DNA of 8,159 bases. Source: Cryomorphaceae bacterium (lineage in GTDB: Bacteria; Bacteroidota; Bacteroidia; Flavobacteriales; Schleiferiaceae). The translations under genes and the position numbers were made by a program. The DNA is taken from NCBI GenBank assembly GCA_003444795.1, contig DLWR01000065.1:1-8159 (forward strand), read 5' to 3'. Of the stretch, positions 1-7,760 are shown in pieces (positions within the stretch are counted from its first letter, which is position 1; the number at the start of each line of letters is the position of its first letter). Under the pieces are notes generated by a model, which searched no databases, was not told the origin of the DNA, and worked only from the letters and a program-made list of their open reading frames with translations.

Positions 1-1
1 T

Positions 2-559
2 ACGGAATTCCAGCCCAGAAACGTAGGGCGCGGGACCATGTTTGGCGCAGAAATCGAATGGAACGCCAGCTTCGCAGGCCTAAGCCAAAAACTGGAAAAC
101 CTCTTCTTCAACGGTAATATCACGCTAATCGAGTCCCAAATCACAATGAGTGACGTGGAGTTCAACTCACGCAAGAGCTATGAGCGCGTCGGAGAGACCA
201 TCACCAATGTCCGCACTATGGCGGGACAAAGCCCCTATGTGCTCAACGGCGGACTGAGCTACACAGCCCCAGAAAGCCAAACGAATGTGGGCGTTTACTA
301 CAATGTTAAGGGCCCCACCCTCCAAATTGTAGGCATGGGATTGTTCCCAGATGTGTACACGCAACCTTTCCACAGTCTGAACTTCAGCTTCACGACCAAG
401 CTCGGCAAAGAGAAGGGAATCGACCTCAAGCTTCGCGCTAGCAATTTGCTAAACGATGACGTTTTGAGTGTCTACAAATCCTTCCAAGCGCAGGACCAAA
501 TTTTTAGCCGCTATGCCCCCGGTTGGGGAGTAAGTGCGGGTTTGAGTTTCAAGCTCTAA
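2..559 (+). CDS. TonB-dependent outer-membrane receptor, C-terminal fragment
   Basis: This is the last 185 residues of a gene whose start lies upstream of the window; the frame is open from base 2. The product would be a 22-stranded outer-membrane barrel that imports a ligand using TonB energy. Visible family marks are the opening 'NVGRGTMFGAEIEW' segment (the 'N-G...G.E.E' strand pair common in these barrels), alternating amphipathic strands such as 'YVLNGGLSYTAP' and 'VGVYYNVKG', the late-barrel motif 'LKLRASNLLND', and the ending 'YAPGWGVSAGLSFKL' with a C-terminal hydrophobic strand typical of Bam-assembled barrels. The substrate cannot be told, because plug and N-terminal domains are absent. 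An intrinsic terminator follows directly, so this gene ends its own transcript. The methionine at base 38 is internal and not the true start. Confidence 0.88.
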   Translation, partial: TEFQPRNVGRGTMFGAEIEWNASFAGLSQKLENLFFNGNITLIESQITMSDVEFNSRKSYERVGETITNVRTMAGQSPYVLNGGLSYTAPESQTNVGVYYNVKGPTLQIVGMGLFPDVYTQPFHSLNFSFTTKLGKEKGIDLKLRASNLLNDDVLSVYKSFQAQDQIFSRYAPGWGVSAGLSFKL

Positions 560-565
560 GAAGTG

Positions 566-594
566 AGAAAGCGGGCTAGTCCCGCTTTCTTTTT
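566..594 (+). terminator. Rho-independent terminator after the first receptor gene
   Basis: A perfect 10-bp stem pairs AGAAAGCGGG (566-575) with CCCGCTTTCT (581-590) across a 5-nt loop, CTAGT. It is followed by four further T residues (591-594), so the T-rich tract runs from the 3' arm onward. It starts 6 bases after the receptor stop codon and separates that gene from the next unit. Confidence 0.9.
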
Positions 595-608
595 GGCCCG
601 TTCTGAAC

Positions 609-616
609 TACCTTTG
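609..616 (+). promoter_or_regulatory. Candidate Bacteroidota -7 promoter box (TAnnTTTG)
   Basis: TACCTTTG matches the Bacteroidota sigma-ABfr -7 consensus TAnnTTTG exactly. It lies in the only real intergenic gap of the window, after the terminator and 8 bases before the ATG at 625. The -33 partner is weak: the nearest TTG (593-595) leaves only a 13-base spacer, shorter than usual. If this box is used, the transcript would start within a few bases of the ATG and be almost leaderless. The match could be chance, because four fixed T/G positions are common. Confidence 0.45.
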
Positions 617-624
617 AAAGAGGT

Positions 625-1926
625 ATGCATACCCGTTTAAAACGTTGGCAATTGCTTTGGCTCCTCGCCCTGGTGGCGGGGAATTTTTCGCTTTGGGGGC
701 AGGCTCCGGAGCGCATTCGGATCATGACGTACAATTTGCTCAACTACCGCAACACCACCAGCTATTGCCCGACGAGCAGCAACAACCCGGTACAAAAGGA
801 AGGCTATCTCGCGACCATTGTGGACTATGCCCAGCCGGACCTTCTGGTATGCAATGAAATCAACGGAGACAATACGACGCCACACGGGCGCATACTGACC
901 TATTGCCTAAATGTCAATGGGGAAACTCGCTGGGAAAAGACAGATTTCTTTTCCAACGGATCCTCCCTGATGAATGGCATTTACTATGACCAAAACAAAT
1001 TGGGCCTGCTCGACCAGGACATCATTACCAAGGATGTGAACAATCAGAATTTGGTACGTGGCATTGACGTCAAGCGGTTCTACTACAAAGACAGTCTTCT
1101 GAGCATCCATCCGGATACCGTGGTATTCACCGTTTTTGCCGCCCATTTAAAGGCGGGCTCTACGGCCAGTGACATCGCCGACAGAGCGCGTGAAACCGCC
1201 GCCCTGATGGCCTACATCCAATCCCACAACGTGGACGATAATTACTACCTAGCAGGCGACTTGAACATGCCAAAAAGCCAGGAAACAGGTTTTCAAAACC
1301 TGCTCAACCCCAGCACCACCAGCCTACGTTTTAATGACCCCGAAAACCAGCCGGGCAACTGGAACAACAACTATACCTTCCGATATCTCCACACGCAAAG
1401 CACCCGTGACGGTGCCACGAACAACGGCTGTTTCTCCGGCGGAGGAATGGACGACCGCTATGACCACGTCCTATTCAACGATAATGTGGCTTCCGGCACG
1501 GCGAAAATGGCCTACGTAGCCGGGTCTCTTACCCCTGTTGGGAACGATGGATTGCACTTCAATTCTTCCATCAATTCTCCCGCCAACAATTCTGTACCGG
1601 CTAATGTGCTTACCGCTTTGTACGAGATGAGTGATCACCTTCCGGTTTACGTGGACATTGATGTGGAGCGTTTGCAAATTTCCGTGGAAGAGACCCATGC
1701 CCTACCTCTCCAAATCCGCGGCAATCGCCAAGACGGCTATTGGGTGGAGGTGAGTCAGGCCGCTATGGGTGCCCCTTGGCGCTGTGTCGACCTCTTGGGA
1801 CGCACCCTCTTCTCCGGACAGGTAGAAAGCCTGCGCTTCCCGCTTCCTCTTCCTGCAACTACAGGTATGGTTCTCTTCACCCTCCAACCGCAGCATCGCC
1901 TGCCAAGTACACAGAAATTGCCATGA
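625..1926 (+). CDS. Secreted endonuclease/exonuclease/phosphatase (EEP) family enzyme with T9SS-type C-terminal domain
   Basis: The product (433 aa) is a DNase I-like metal-dependent phosphodiesterase, likely acting outside the cell or on its surface. Residues 1 to about 26 form a signal peptide (basic RLKR, then a Trp/Leu core, ending near WGQA). The EEP domain spans about 30-348 and shows all the expected active-site motifs: 'MTYNLLN' (N37), 'LLVCNEI' (E78), 'FAAHLKAG' (H174), 'LAGDLNM' (D212, N214), 'RYDHVLF' (D280) and 'SDHLPVY' (D337, H338). By family knowledge these bind Mg and cleave a phosphodiester or phosphate ester; whether the substrate is DNA, RNA or another phosphoester cannot be read from sequence. 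Residues about 352-433 resemble a weak type A sorting domain ('CVDLLGRTLFSGQV', then 'GMVLFTLQPQ'). The start was chosen because it gives a complete signal peptide. An AGAGG sits too close to this ATG to be a normal ribosome site. The stop overlaps the next start by 4 bp (ATGA). Confidence 0.9.
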   Translation: MHTRLKRWQLLWLLALVAGNFSLWGQAPERIRIMTYNLLNYRNTTSYCPTSSNNPVQKEGYLATIVDYAQPDLLVCNEINGDNTTPHGRILTYCLNVNGETRWEKTDFFSNGSSLMNGIYYDQNKLGLLDQDIITKDVNNQNLVRGIDVKRFYYKDSLLSIHPDTVVFTVFAAHLKAGSTASDIADRARETAALMAYIQSHNVDDNYYLAGDLNMPKSQETGFQNLLNPSTTSLRFNDPENQPGNWNNNYTFRYLHTQSTRDGATNNGCFSGGGMDDRYDHVLFNDNVASGTAKMAYVAGSLTPVGNDGLHFNSSINSPANNSVPANVLTALYEMSDHLPVYVDIDVERLQISVEETHALPLQIRGNRQDGYWVEVSQAAMGAPWRCVDLLGRTLFSGQVESLRFPLPLPATTGMVLFTLQPQHRLPSTQKLP

Positions 1927-4052
1927 GAAAGTATGCCATGGCCTTAAGTGTGTGGATGGCGGGTGCCGCCGTACTCCAGGCCCAAAACTTTGTGGAGAAG
2001 CTCACAAATGCGAGCAACGTTCGCATGACGGTGACCAATGTGGGGACCTTTGGAAATGCCTTCCGCGGTTACAAGGATGGAACGGGAAATCCTTCCGGCG
2101 AATACCCCGCAGGCTCTGGCACGGAACACCTCTTTGAATCGGGCATTTGGATTGGAGGCATCGATGGTAGCGGGACCGTGCGCGTCAGCACCTCCGCCTA
2201 TGACGCTCCTCAAGGCTATGCCCCTGGTCGCGGTGGATTTGAATTCACGAATACCGCCGGAGGCATGCAGGAAATTTCTTCCCTGCGCGACAACCCCAAC
2301 TTCCGCCCCGAAGCGATTTCGCACCAAGATTTCAAGAGCACCTTTACGGATGCCAACCTCTTAGTCCCCGGTACCTCCATCCCCATCAGTGGACACACCA
2401 CCCCCATGGGTCTTGAGGTCACCATGGAGACGTACAATTGGAATTACCGCTTTTCGGACTTTTTCGTGATCGCCAATTTGACGATTAAAAACGTAGGCCT
2501 CGAAACCTATGATGACCTGCACATCGCGCTATGGGCAAATACCGTGGTGCGCAACATCAATGCGACCCCTGCGGGCGCCGGCGGTGCCGTATTCTACTCT
2601 CAAGGGGGCAATGGCTACTTGGACAGTCTGCACATGGCCTACTGCTATGACGCCACGGGCGATGTGGGGCTCACAGATTCGTATATCGGCCAAAAATTCC
2701 TAGGTGCAGAAGACAAAAACGGATTTAAGCATCCAGACATTACGCCCGGTTTCAAAGACCACTACAACGCGTGGATTTTTAACAACTCGGGCCAAGCGCT
2801 CTTCTTCTTCCCCACCTCCGATCCCCAGCGGTATGTGAAAATGACGGAGGGCCTCAACCAAAATCCCTGTTGGGACGATCCCCAAGGGGTAGACTGCCAA
2901 AATGGCGTCGGCATGAACATCCAAGGCTTGCTCAATGCAAGCGGAAACCGCTCTGATCTCGTGAGCGTGGGGCCCTTCAGCGCATTTGCGCCTGGGGACG
3001 AGATCACGCTGGCCTTTGCCTTTGTGATGGGCAAGAAAGTGGATGATGGCCAGCCCAACAGTGCCAATACTGCTGCTCAAAAGGCGCGTTTCATCAGCAA
3101 CGCCGAATGGGCCCAAGTCGCCTACAACGGAGAAGACATCAACTTTAACGGACTCCTAGACGAAGGCGAGGACCGCGACGGAAACGGCAAAATCACCCGC
3201 TTCATTCTTCCAAGCCCACCGGACGCCCCCCGTATTCGCGCCGTCCCCGGCGACCACCGCATTGACCTCTTTTGGTCCCGAAACGCCGAAGAAAGCGTCG
3301 ACCCCATTACGCAGAAAAAAGACTTTGAAGGATACCGCGTCTACCTGAGCCGCCTGGGATTTGACGTCGAAGGGGCTCAGAATGTTTCTGAGGACTTTGT
3401 CCGCGCTGCCGAGTACGACGTCCCTGGCAATGGGCTGTTTTACGAAACAGGCCTAGCCGACATTGCCTTGCCAGAGCCCCTCTACTTTGCCGGCGACACC
3501 ACGGCTTACCACTACCACTATGCCCTGGAAGGCTTGCCAAACGGCTGGCAGCATGCCGTCGCTGTTACGGCATTTGACCAAGGAAATCCAGACACGCAAT
3601 TGGAGTCTTTGGAATCCAGTTTCTTGGCCAATGATGTGCGCGCCTTTGCCGGCACCCCGGCCAATCCAAGCATGAAAAATTACCCGCCCTTTGTCTACCC
3701 CAATCCGTACTATGCGGGGGCAGCCTGGGAAGGGCAATCCAATTTCCAAGAGGAATCACGCAAGTTGGTCTTTGCCAACCTACCCGCGGATTGCCGTATC
3801 ACGATTACCTCTCCAGCCGGAGATGTCATGGACCAGTTTGAGCATCACGCCGACTACCAAGGGGGCGACATCCGCTGGTTCCAAACCTTTGCAGGAGAAT
3901 CCGCTGCCGACCGCGTCTTTTCAGGCGGCGAACACGCCTGGGACCTCCTCACCGACCAAAGCCAAATCCTCGCCCGAGGACTCTACTTCTACGCCGTTCA
4001 AGATCTCCAAACAGGAGAACTCTTCACCGGCCAATTCACTGTTTTAAAATGA
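1923..4052 (+). CDS. Large secreted protein with fibronectin type III domain and PNP-type C-terminal (T9SS-like) domain
   Basis: This 709-aa protein has no enzymatic motif that I recognise. Residues 1-21 are a signal peptide ending 'VLQAQ'. Residues about 25-400 form a beta-rich region with the look of a family of uncharacterised Bacteroidota surface proteins ('LFESGIWIGG', 'FVIANLTIKNVG', 'FAPGDEITLAFAFVMG'). C316 and C325 could form a disulfide in a short loop. Residues 405-424 are an Asp/Asn/Gly-rich stretch ('DINFNG', 'DRDGNGKI') resembling dockerin or EF-hand calcium loops. An FN3 domain follows at about 431-555 ('IDLFW', 'DFEGYRVYLS', 'HAVAVTAFD'). The last 120 residues start with 'VYPNPYY' and run through 'RKLVFANLP' and 'GLYFYAVQD' to 'GQFTVLK', the layout of CTD-type sorting or anchoring domains. 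The start is the ATG within the ATGA overlap with the nuclease gene; an upstream in-frame extension would destroy the signal peptide. A structural or binding role at the surface is inferred. The next gene also starts with a 4-bp overlap. Confidence 0.85.
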   Translation: MRKYAMALSVWMAGAAVLQAQNFVEKLTNASNVRMTVTNVGTFGNAFRGYKDGTGNPSGEYPAGSGTEHLFESGIWIGGIDGSGTVRVSTSAYDAPQGYAPGRGGFEFTNTAGGMQEISSLRDNPNFRPEAISHQDFKSTFTDANLLVPGTSIPISGHTTPMGLEVTMETYNWNYRFSDFFVIANLTIKNVGLETYDDLHIALWANTVVRNINATPAGAGGAVFYSQGGNGYLDSLHMAYCYDATGDVGLTDSYIGQKFLGAEDKNGFKHPDITPGFKDHYNAWIFNNSGQALFFFPTSDPQRYVKMTEGLNQNPCWDDPQGVDCQNGVGMNIQGLLNASGNRSDLVSVGPFSAFAPGDEITLAFAFVMGKKVDDGQPNSANTAAQKARFISNAEWAQVAYNGEDINFNGLLDEGEDRDGNGKITRFILPSPPDAPRIRAVPGDHRIDLFWSRNAEESVDPITQKKDFEGYRVYLSRLGFDVEGAQNVSEDFVRAAEYDVPGNGLFYETGLADIALPEPLYFAGDTTAYHYHYALEGLPNGWQHAVAVTAFDQGNPDTQLESLESSFLANDVRAFAGTPANPSMKNYPPFVYPNPYYAGAAWEGQSNFQEESRKLVFANLPADCRITITSPAGDVMDQFEHHADYQGGDIRWFQTFAGESAADRVFSGGEHAWDLLTDQSQILARGLYFYAVQDLQTGELFTGQFTVLK

Positions 4053-6277
4053 TCAACCCCTCTCCTATGAAGCGCTTTTTTACCCTCTGTGTGGGCCTTT
4101 GCAGTTTTGCCGTTTTTGGCCAAACCTTGCCTTACACCTCCATCTCATCCATCCAATATGTATCCGCCACGGATCTTGCTAACTGCAATGACACCTCTGC
4201 CTACCTGGGAGATACGGTCATGACGTACGGCATAGTCGTGACGCCGGGTGATCGTTCCGAGGTGGCTTCCGGTTCAGTTCAGGGAGGTCACCGTCCCTTC
4301 TTGTTCATTGTAGATACCGTGGCACAAGGTGCTGCTGGCGCATGGCGCGGCATGGAAGTCATGGGGGTCTACACGAACGCGCAGGGACAATTGCTTCCCA
4401 TCCCCAACATTGAATTCCTCATTCCCGGTGACCTGGTCAAAGTGGTAGGCCGTGTAGGCGTCTACAACAATGGAAATCAATTGGAAACCATTGATGCCAA
4501 CTCGATTCAAGTGATGGGCTCACGCCCCGTCCCAACCCCCGCACAAATCACCGTGGGTGACTTGAACGATCCTTTGCGTGTGAATATTCTCACGACAGGA
4601 GAGCAGTGGGAAAACAGTTTTGTCGAATTCAACAACGTCACCGTGACAGAAGTTATTCCATTCTCCGGCAACCGCATCAGCTTCAACGTGGTAGACGGCA
4701 ATGGTAATAAGATCAACGTTTCGGACCGCTTCTTGGCCCAAAAGCTCCCCTCATGGCAAACGGTGAACCCCTACTCGCCCCAGAGCACCGGTTCCTTTGT
4801 GACCCCGGTTCCCGGAACCTTCTACTCCAGCTTGAAGGGCGTCGTCCGTCATGACGGCAATGGGTGCTTGGTGGGTTCGGGCTCACGTGGCTACGAATTG
4901 AATCCTTTCGATTCCACTCACTACATCATTGCCTATGCGCCCCCCTATATCTCCAACTTTGAGCGCGACCCCATGGTCCCCACGCCCAACCAATCGGTGG
5001 ATCTCGTATGCAACATCACGGATTTTGACGGAACTGTTGACTCCGTATTTGTATACTACAGCGCAGACACTTCTCTACTTCCCACGCAGTTCACCAAAAT
5101 GAACATGACTTTGGCAGCGGGCTCTACGGATGAATACGAAGCCACCTTGCCTAACCAAGCTTTGGGAACCCTCGTGCGCTACTACATTTTGGCTTGGGAC
5201 AACGAAGGCAATGCCTCCTACTACCCCACTACCCCTGTCGGCCAAGCGCAGCCCAATGTAGACTACTACACGGTTCGACAGAACGGCGCTATTATTCAAG
5301 ACCTACAGTTCACCCTTTCCAGCAATGGCAATAGCCCCTACATGGGCCAAAACGTCACGGTTAAAGGAATCGTCACGGCGTCCACCAAGCAGCATGACTT
5401 GGGCTTCTTGTACATCCAAGATGCAGGCGGCGGTCCTTGGAGCGGCATCTGGTGTGTCGGCTCTGGCATCACGCAATTCTTCCGCGAAGAAGAGGTAGTA
5501 GTCAGCGGAACCGTGGAGGAATACTACGGCATGACGCGCTTGAATGTCGCCTCCATTAGCAAAACAGGCAACCGCATGCTTCCTGTCGCTTCGGTCGTAA
5601 ACCCTTCCGATAGTGCCGAGAAATACGGATACGCTTGGGAGCAGTGGGAAGGCTGTTATGTGCGTTTAGAAGATCCCGCCCAGCAAAAGTTGCACATCGC
5701 TCAGACCAACCTAGGATTTGGCGACTATGCCGTTTCCAACACGCCTGGTGCGGGCTACTGGAACCGAGCCCTCGTTTTGGCGGGGCGTCAATCGGCCACT
5801 TCCTTTAGCTCGCTGTACGTTCAGCTCGTCACCAATGCTGCCTATGACACCTTGGATGGCAATATGGAAGTCAGCCCCATCGTGGTGAGCGACACCATGA
5901 ATATGGATGCTGTGGAAGGCATTTGCTTCTACGGCTTTAGCAACTACCGCGTACTTCCGCGTAACAACGATGACTTCATCGGGATTAACATCACTTTGGA
6001 TACCACGGATCTGCCTAAGAGCACTGTGGGTATCCTCCACCCCGATGCCTTGCAGGTACGTGCCTACCCCAACCCAAGCCGTGAGCAAATCGTTCTGGAA
6101 GCGGAAGAAGGAGCTAGTTATCGATTGATGGATGCTCTGGGACGTCCCGTCGCAGAAGGCCGCTTGACGGAGAACCGCACGGCACTTTCCGTGGCGCATT
6201 TAGGTCGCGGTACCTACTTCTTGCGAGTCGAGAAAGAAGGCAAAGTTCAAGTGCTTCGTGTCGCCTTGATTGACTAA
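4049..6277 (+). CDS. Secreted OB-fold/Ig-like repeat protein with type A T9SS sorting domain
   Basis: The protein has 742 residues from the ATG in the ATGA overlap. A second in-frame ATG at 4067 gives a more classical signal peptide ('MKRFFTLCVGL...FGQ'), so either start is possible; the overlap favours the first. Residues about 30-295 look like OB-fold-type modules of the kind accompanying extracellular nucleases ('YLGDTVMTYGIVVTP', 'FLIPGDLVKVVGRVG', 'SFVEFNNVTVTEV'). Residues about 296-400 form an Ig/FN3-like domain ('PPYISNFERDP', 'VRYYILAWDNEGN'). Residues about 415-645 hold a second OB-like unit ('NVTVKGIVTAST', 'FLYIQDAGGG', 'EEVVVSGTVEEYYGMTRL'). Residues about 661-742 are a textbook type A sorting domain: 'AYPNPSREQIVLE', 'YRLMDALGRPVAEG', 'LGRGTYFLRVEKEG'. 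No catalytic residues are recognised. Export through the T9SS and surface attachment or release is expected from the family; nucleic-acid binding by the OB-like parts is inference. Confidence 0.85.
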   Translation: MINPSPMKRFFTLCVGLCSFAVFGQTLPYTSISSIQYVSATDLANCNDTSAYLGDTVMTYGIVVTPGDRSEVASGSVQGGHRPFLFIVDTVAQGAAGAWRGMEVMGVYTNAQGQLLPIPNIEFLIPGDLVKVVGRVGVYNNGNQLETIDANSIQVMGSRPVPTPAQITVGDLNDPLRVNILTTGEQWENSFVEFNNVTVTEVIPFSGNRISFNVVDGNGNKINVSDRFLAQKLPSWQTVNPYSPQSTGSFVTPVPGTFYSSLKGVVRHDGNGCLVGSGSRGYELNPFDSTHYIIAYAPPYISNFERDPMVPTPNQSVDLVCNITDFDGTVDSVFVYYSADTSLLPTQFTKMNMTLAAGSTDEYEATLPNQALGTLVRYYILAWDNEGNASYYPTTPVGQAQPNVDYYTVRQNGAIIQDLQFTLSSNGNSPYMGQNVTVKGIVTASTKQHDLGFLYIQDAGGGPWSGIWCVGSGITQFFREEEVVVSGTVEEYYGMTRLNVASISKTGNRMLPVASVVNPSDSAEKYGYAWEQWEGCYVRLEDPAQQKLHIAQTNLGFGDYAVSNTPGAGYWNRALVLAGRQSATSFSSLYVQLVTNAAYDTLDGNMEVSPIVVSDTMNMDAVEGICFYGFSNYRVLPRNNDDFIGINITLDTTDLPKSTVGILHPDALQVRAYPNPSREQIVLEAEEGASYRLMDALGRPVAEGRLTENRTALSVAHLGRGTYFLRVEKEGKVQVLRVALID

Positions 6278-6281
6278 GTCT

Positions 6282-7760
6282 ATGAGCCGACTCCCCATTC
6301 CATTCCGCTCCTCCCTCCAGGCAGGACTTTATGCATTGGCTATTCTCGCCATGGGCATGAATGGATGTGACCGTGGGGAAGCTATTGGCAATGTAGCGCC
6401 TGAAACGCATTTGGCAGTGAAGTCCATAGAACGGTTCGGTGCGGATCGTTTGAATTCCAAGGTCAGCATGAGCTGGTACGGAACGGACGTCGACGGCTAT
6501 GTCACGGGCTATGAGCTTTCTCTTGATGGCAGCACCTGGAAGTACAGCAAGCGACAAGACAGCACCTTCCTCTTTGCCATCCCTGCGGGAAGCGATACGG
6601 CGGATATTACGCTCTACGTTCGGGCCATCGACAACCAGGGGCAGCGCGATGAAAGTCCTGCCAGTCTTGTCTTCCCGCTGAAAAATGCCCCGCCCGTGGC
6701 GGAAGTAGATCAACAGTCTCAGTCTTTGGGGACGGCTTTAGGGGTCCTGACGTACCGTTGGACGGCCAGCGATCCGGATGGCAACGAAACCATTGCGGGT
6801 GCCGAAATCCGCATGAATAACGGAACATGGTACACCATTGACCCCAAGCAACCCATGCTCACCTTTGTGCTGGAACCTGATGCTGGAGGCGGCATGGGCA
6901 CTACGGCATCCGTGTATTATGGGAATGCTCTGCAACCTGTATTGACTGGGGTGGATGGGCTGCTAGAAAATGGTGGAAATATCTTCCAAGTCCGTTTGTC
7001 CGACATCGCTGGCGCTACGAGCGAGGTAGATTCTGCCCTTGAAGTCACCTTGCTCCGACCTACCTCTGATTTGCTCGTTATCAGTGGACAAACCTCGGCG
7101 GTGACCTCCAGTTACCAAGGTTGGCTGAATGCCCTTTCACTCTCCTACGACTTACTCGACCTGAATGCCAACAGCGGTGAGGCTCGTCCCTACTATTGGA
7201 ATCCCACCTTCAAGCACATCTTGTCTCAATACGACCGGGTGCTCACGGTGACCAATTCGGACAATGCGCTCGACCCCGTAACGGGTGCGACCCAACCACT
7301 GTTAGCCCACATGGCGCAGGCACTGCAGTCATTTACCACCCAGGGAGGCAAGTTGATGACAAGCACCTCCTTTGGTCCTAACACCGACTTTACGCCCTAC
7401 ATCGGTTCCTTTCCCATGGACGGCATAGTGACCTCCTCAGGCCAAGTTCGACTCGTTCCCGATTCCGCCCTGGTCCCTCAAGTCAGCGGTTCCTATCCAG
7501 ATCTTCATCCTTCTAGTATTGTGATTGGTATCAGCCCGCTTGTAGCATCCGCTGATGCTGAGGTATTTTACCGTGCTCAACTAACCAAACTCAGTGGCTG
7601 GCAGGGCGACAATTTGGTCGGGGTGCGCCGCAAATACTTGGGCAATCCTGCTCACATCAACGAAGTTTTCTTTTCAGTGGAATTGCACCGCGTAGCCGCA
7701 AGTTCACAAGCCATGGAAGACCTACTCGAACAAATTCTCGTGTATGACTTTGCCTGGTAA
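6282..7760 (+). CDS. Lipoprotein with two Ig/FN3-like domains and an alpha/beta C-terminal domain
   Basis: The 492-aa product has a hydrophobic leader followed by Cys29 ('AILAMGMNGC', then DRGE), which fits a relaxed Bacteroidota lipobox, so it is probably lipid-anchored. An acidic residue directly after the Cys may favour surface export. Residues about 38-134 are an Ig/FN3-like domain ('SMSWYGTDVDGYVTGYELS', 'LYVRAIDNQG'), and residues about 138-258 are a second ('YRWTASDPDGNE', 'FQVRLSDIAG'). Residues about 262-492 differ: 'DLLVISGQTSA', 'LSQYDRVLTVTNSDN' and 'FTTQGGKLMTSTSFG' suggest a Rossmann-like, glutamine-amidotransferase-like or flavodoxin-like fold, without an evident catalytic Cys. 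The function is unknown and there is no SusD resemblance. I chose the ATG 4 bp after the previous stop; a TTG at 6270, in frame and 8 bp inside the previous gene, would add four residues. The gene overlaps the following receptor gene by 17 bp. Confidence 0.8.
   Translation: MSRLPIPFRSSLQAGLYALAILAMGMNGCDRGEAIGNVAPETHLAVKSIERFGADRLNSKVSMSWYGTDVDGYVTGYELSLDGSTWKYSKRQDSTFLFAIPAGSDTADITLYVRAIDNQGQRDESPASLVFPLKNAPPVAEVDQQSQSLGTALGVLTYRWTASDPDGNETIAGAEIRMNNGTWYTIDPKQPMLTFVLEPDAGGGMGTTASVYYGNALQPVLTGVDGLLENGGNIFQVRLSDIAGATSEVDSALEVTLLRPTSDLLVISGQTSAVTSSYQGWLNALSLSYDLLDLNANSGEARPYYWNPTFKHILSQYDRVLTVTNSDNALDPVTGATQPLLAHMAQALQSFTTQGGKLMTSTSFGPNTDFTPYIGSFPMDGIVTSSGQVRLVPDSALVPQVSGSYPDLHPSSIVIGISPLVASADAEVFYRAQLTKLSGWQGDNLVGVRRKYLGNPAHINEVFFSVELHRVAASSQAMEDLLEQILVYDFAW

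Noticed and set aside
1286..1302. 17-base inverted repeat, CAGGTTTT-C-AAAACCTG, inside the EEP gene.
   Set aside because: A 1-nt centre cannot form a normal hairpin loop, no T tract follows, and it lies in conserved-looking coding sequence ('ETGFQNLL'); most likely chance.
1740..1922. In-frame upstream extension of the 1923 gene from a GTG at 1740.
   Set aside because: It would bury the signal peptide 61 residues inside the protein and overlap the EEP coding region by 187 bases; the ATG at 1923 is far better.
6270..6281. TTG start for the lipoprotein gene.
   Set aside because: The ATG at 6282 is only four codons downstream, gives a complete lipoprotein leader, and avoids overlap; kept as an alternative only.
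5711..6713. Long open frames on the minus strand (5711-6199 and 6114-6713).
   Set aside because: They lie antisense to genes with clear domains, their translations show no recognisable motif, and they run across the junction of two well-supported genes.
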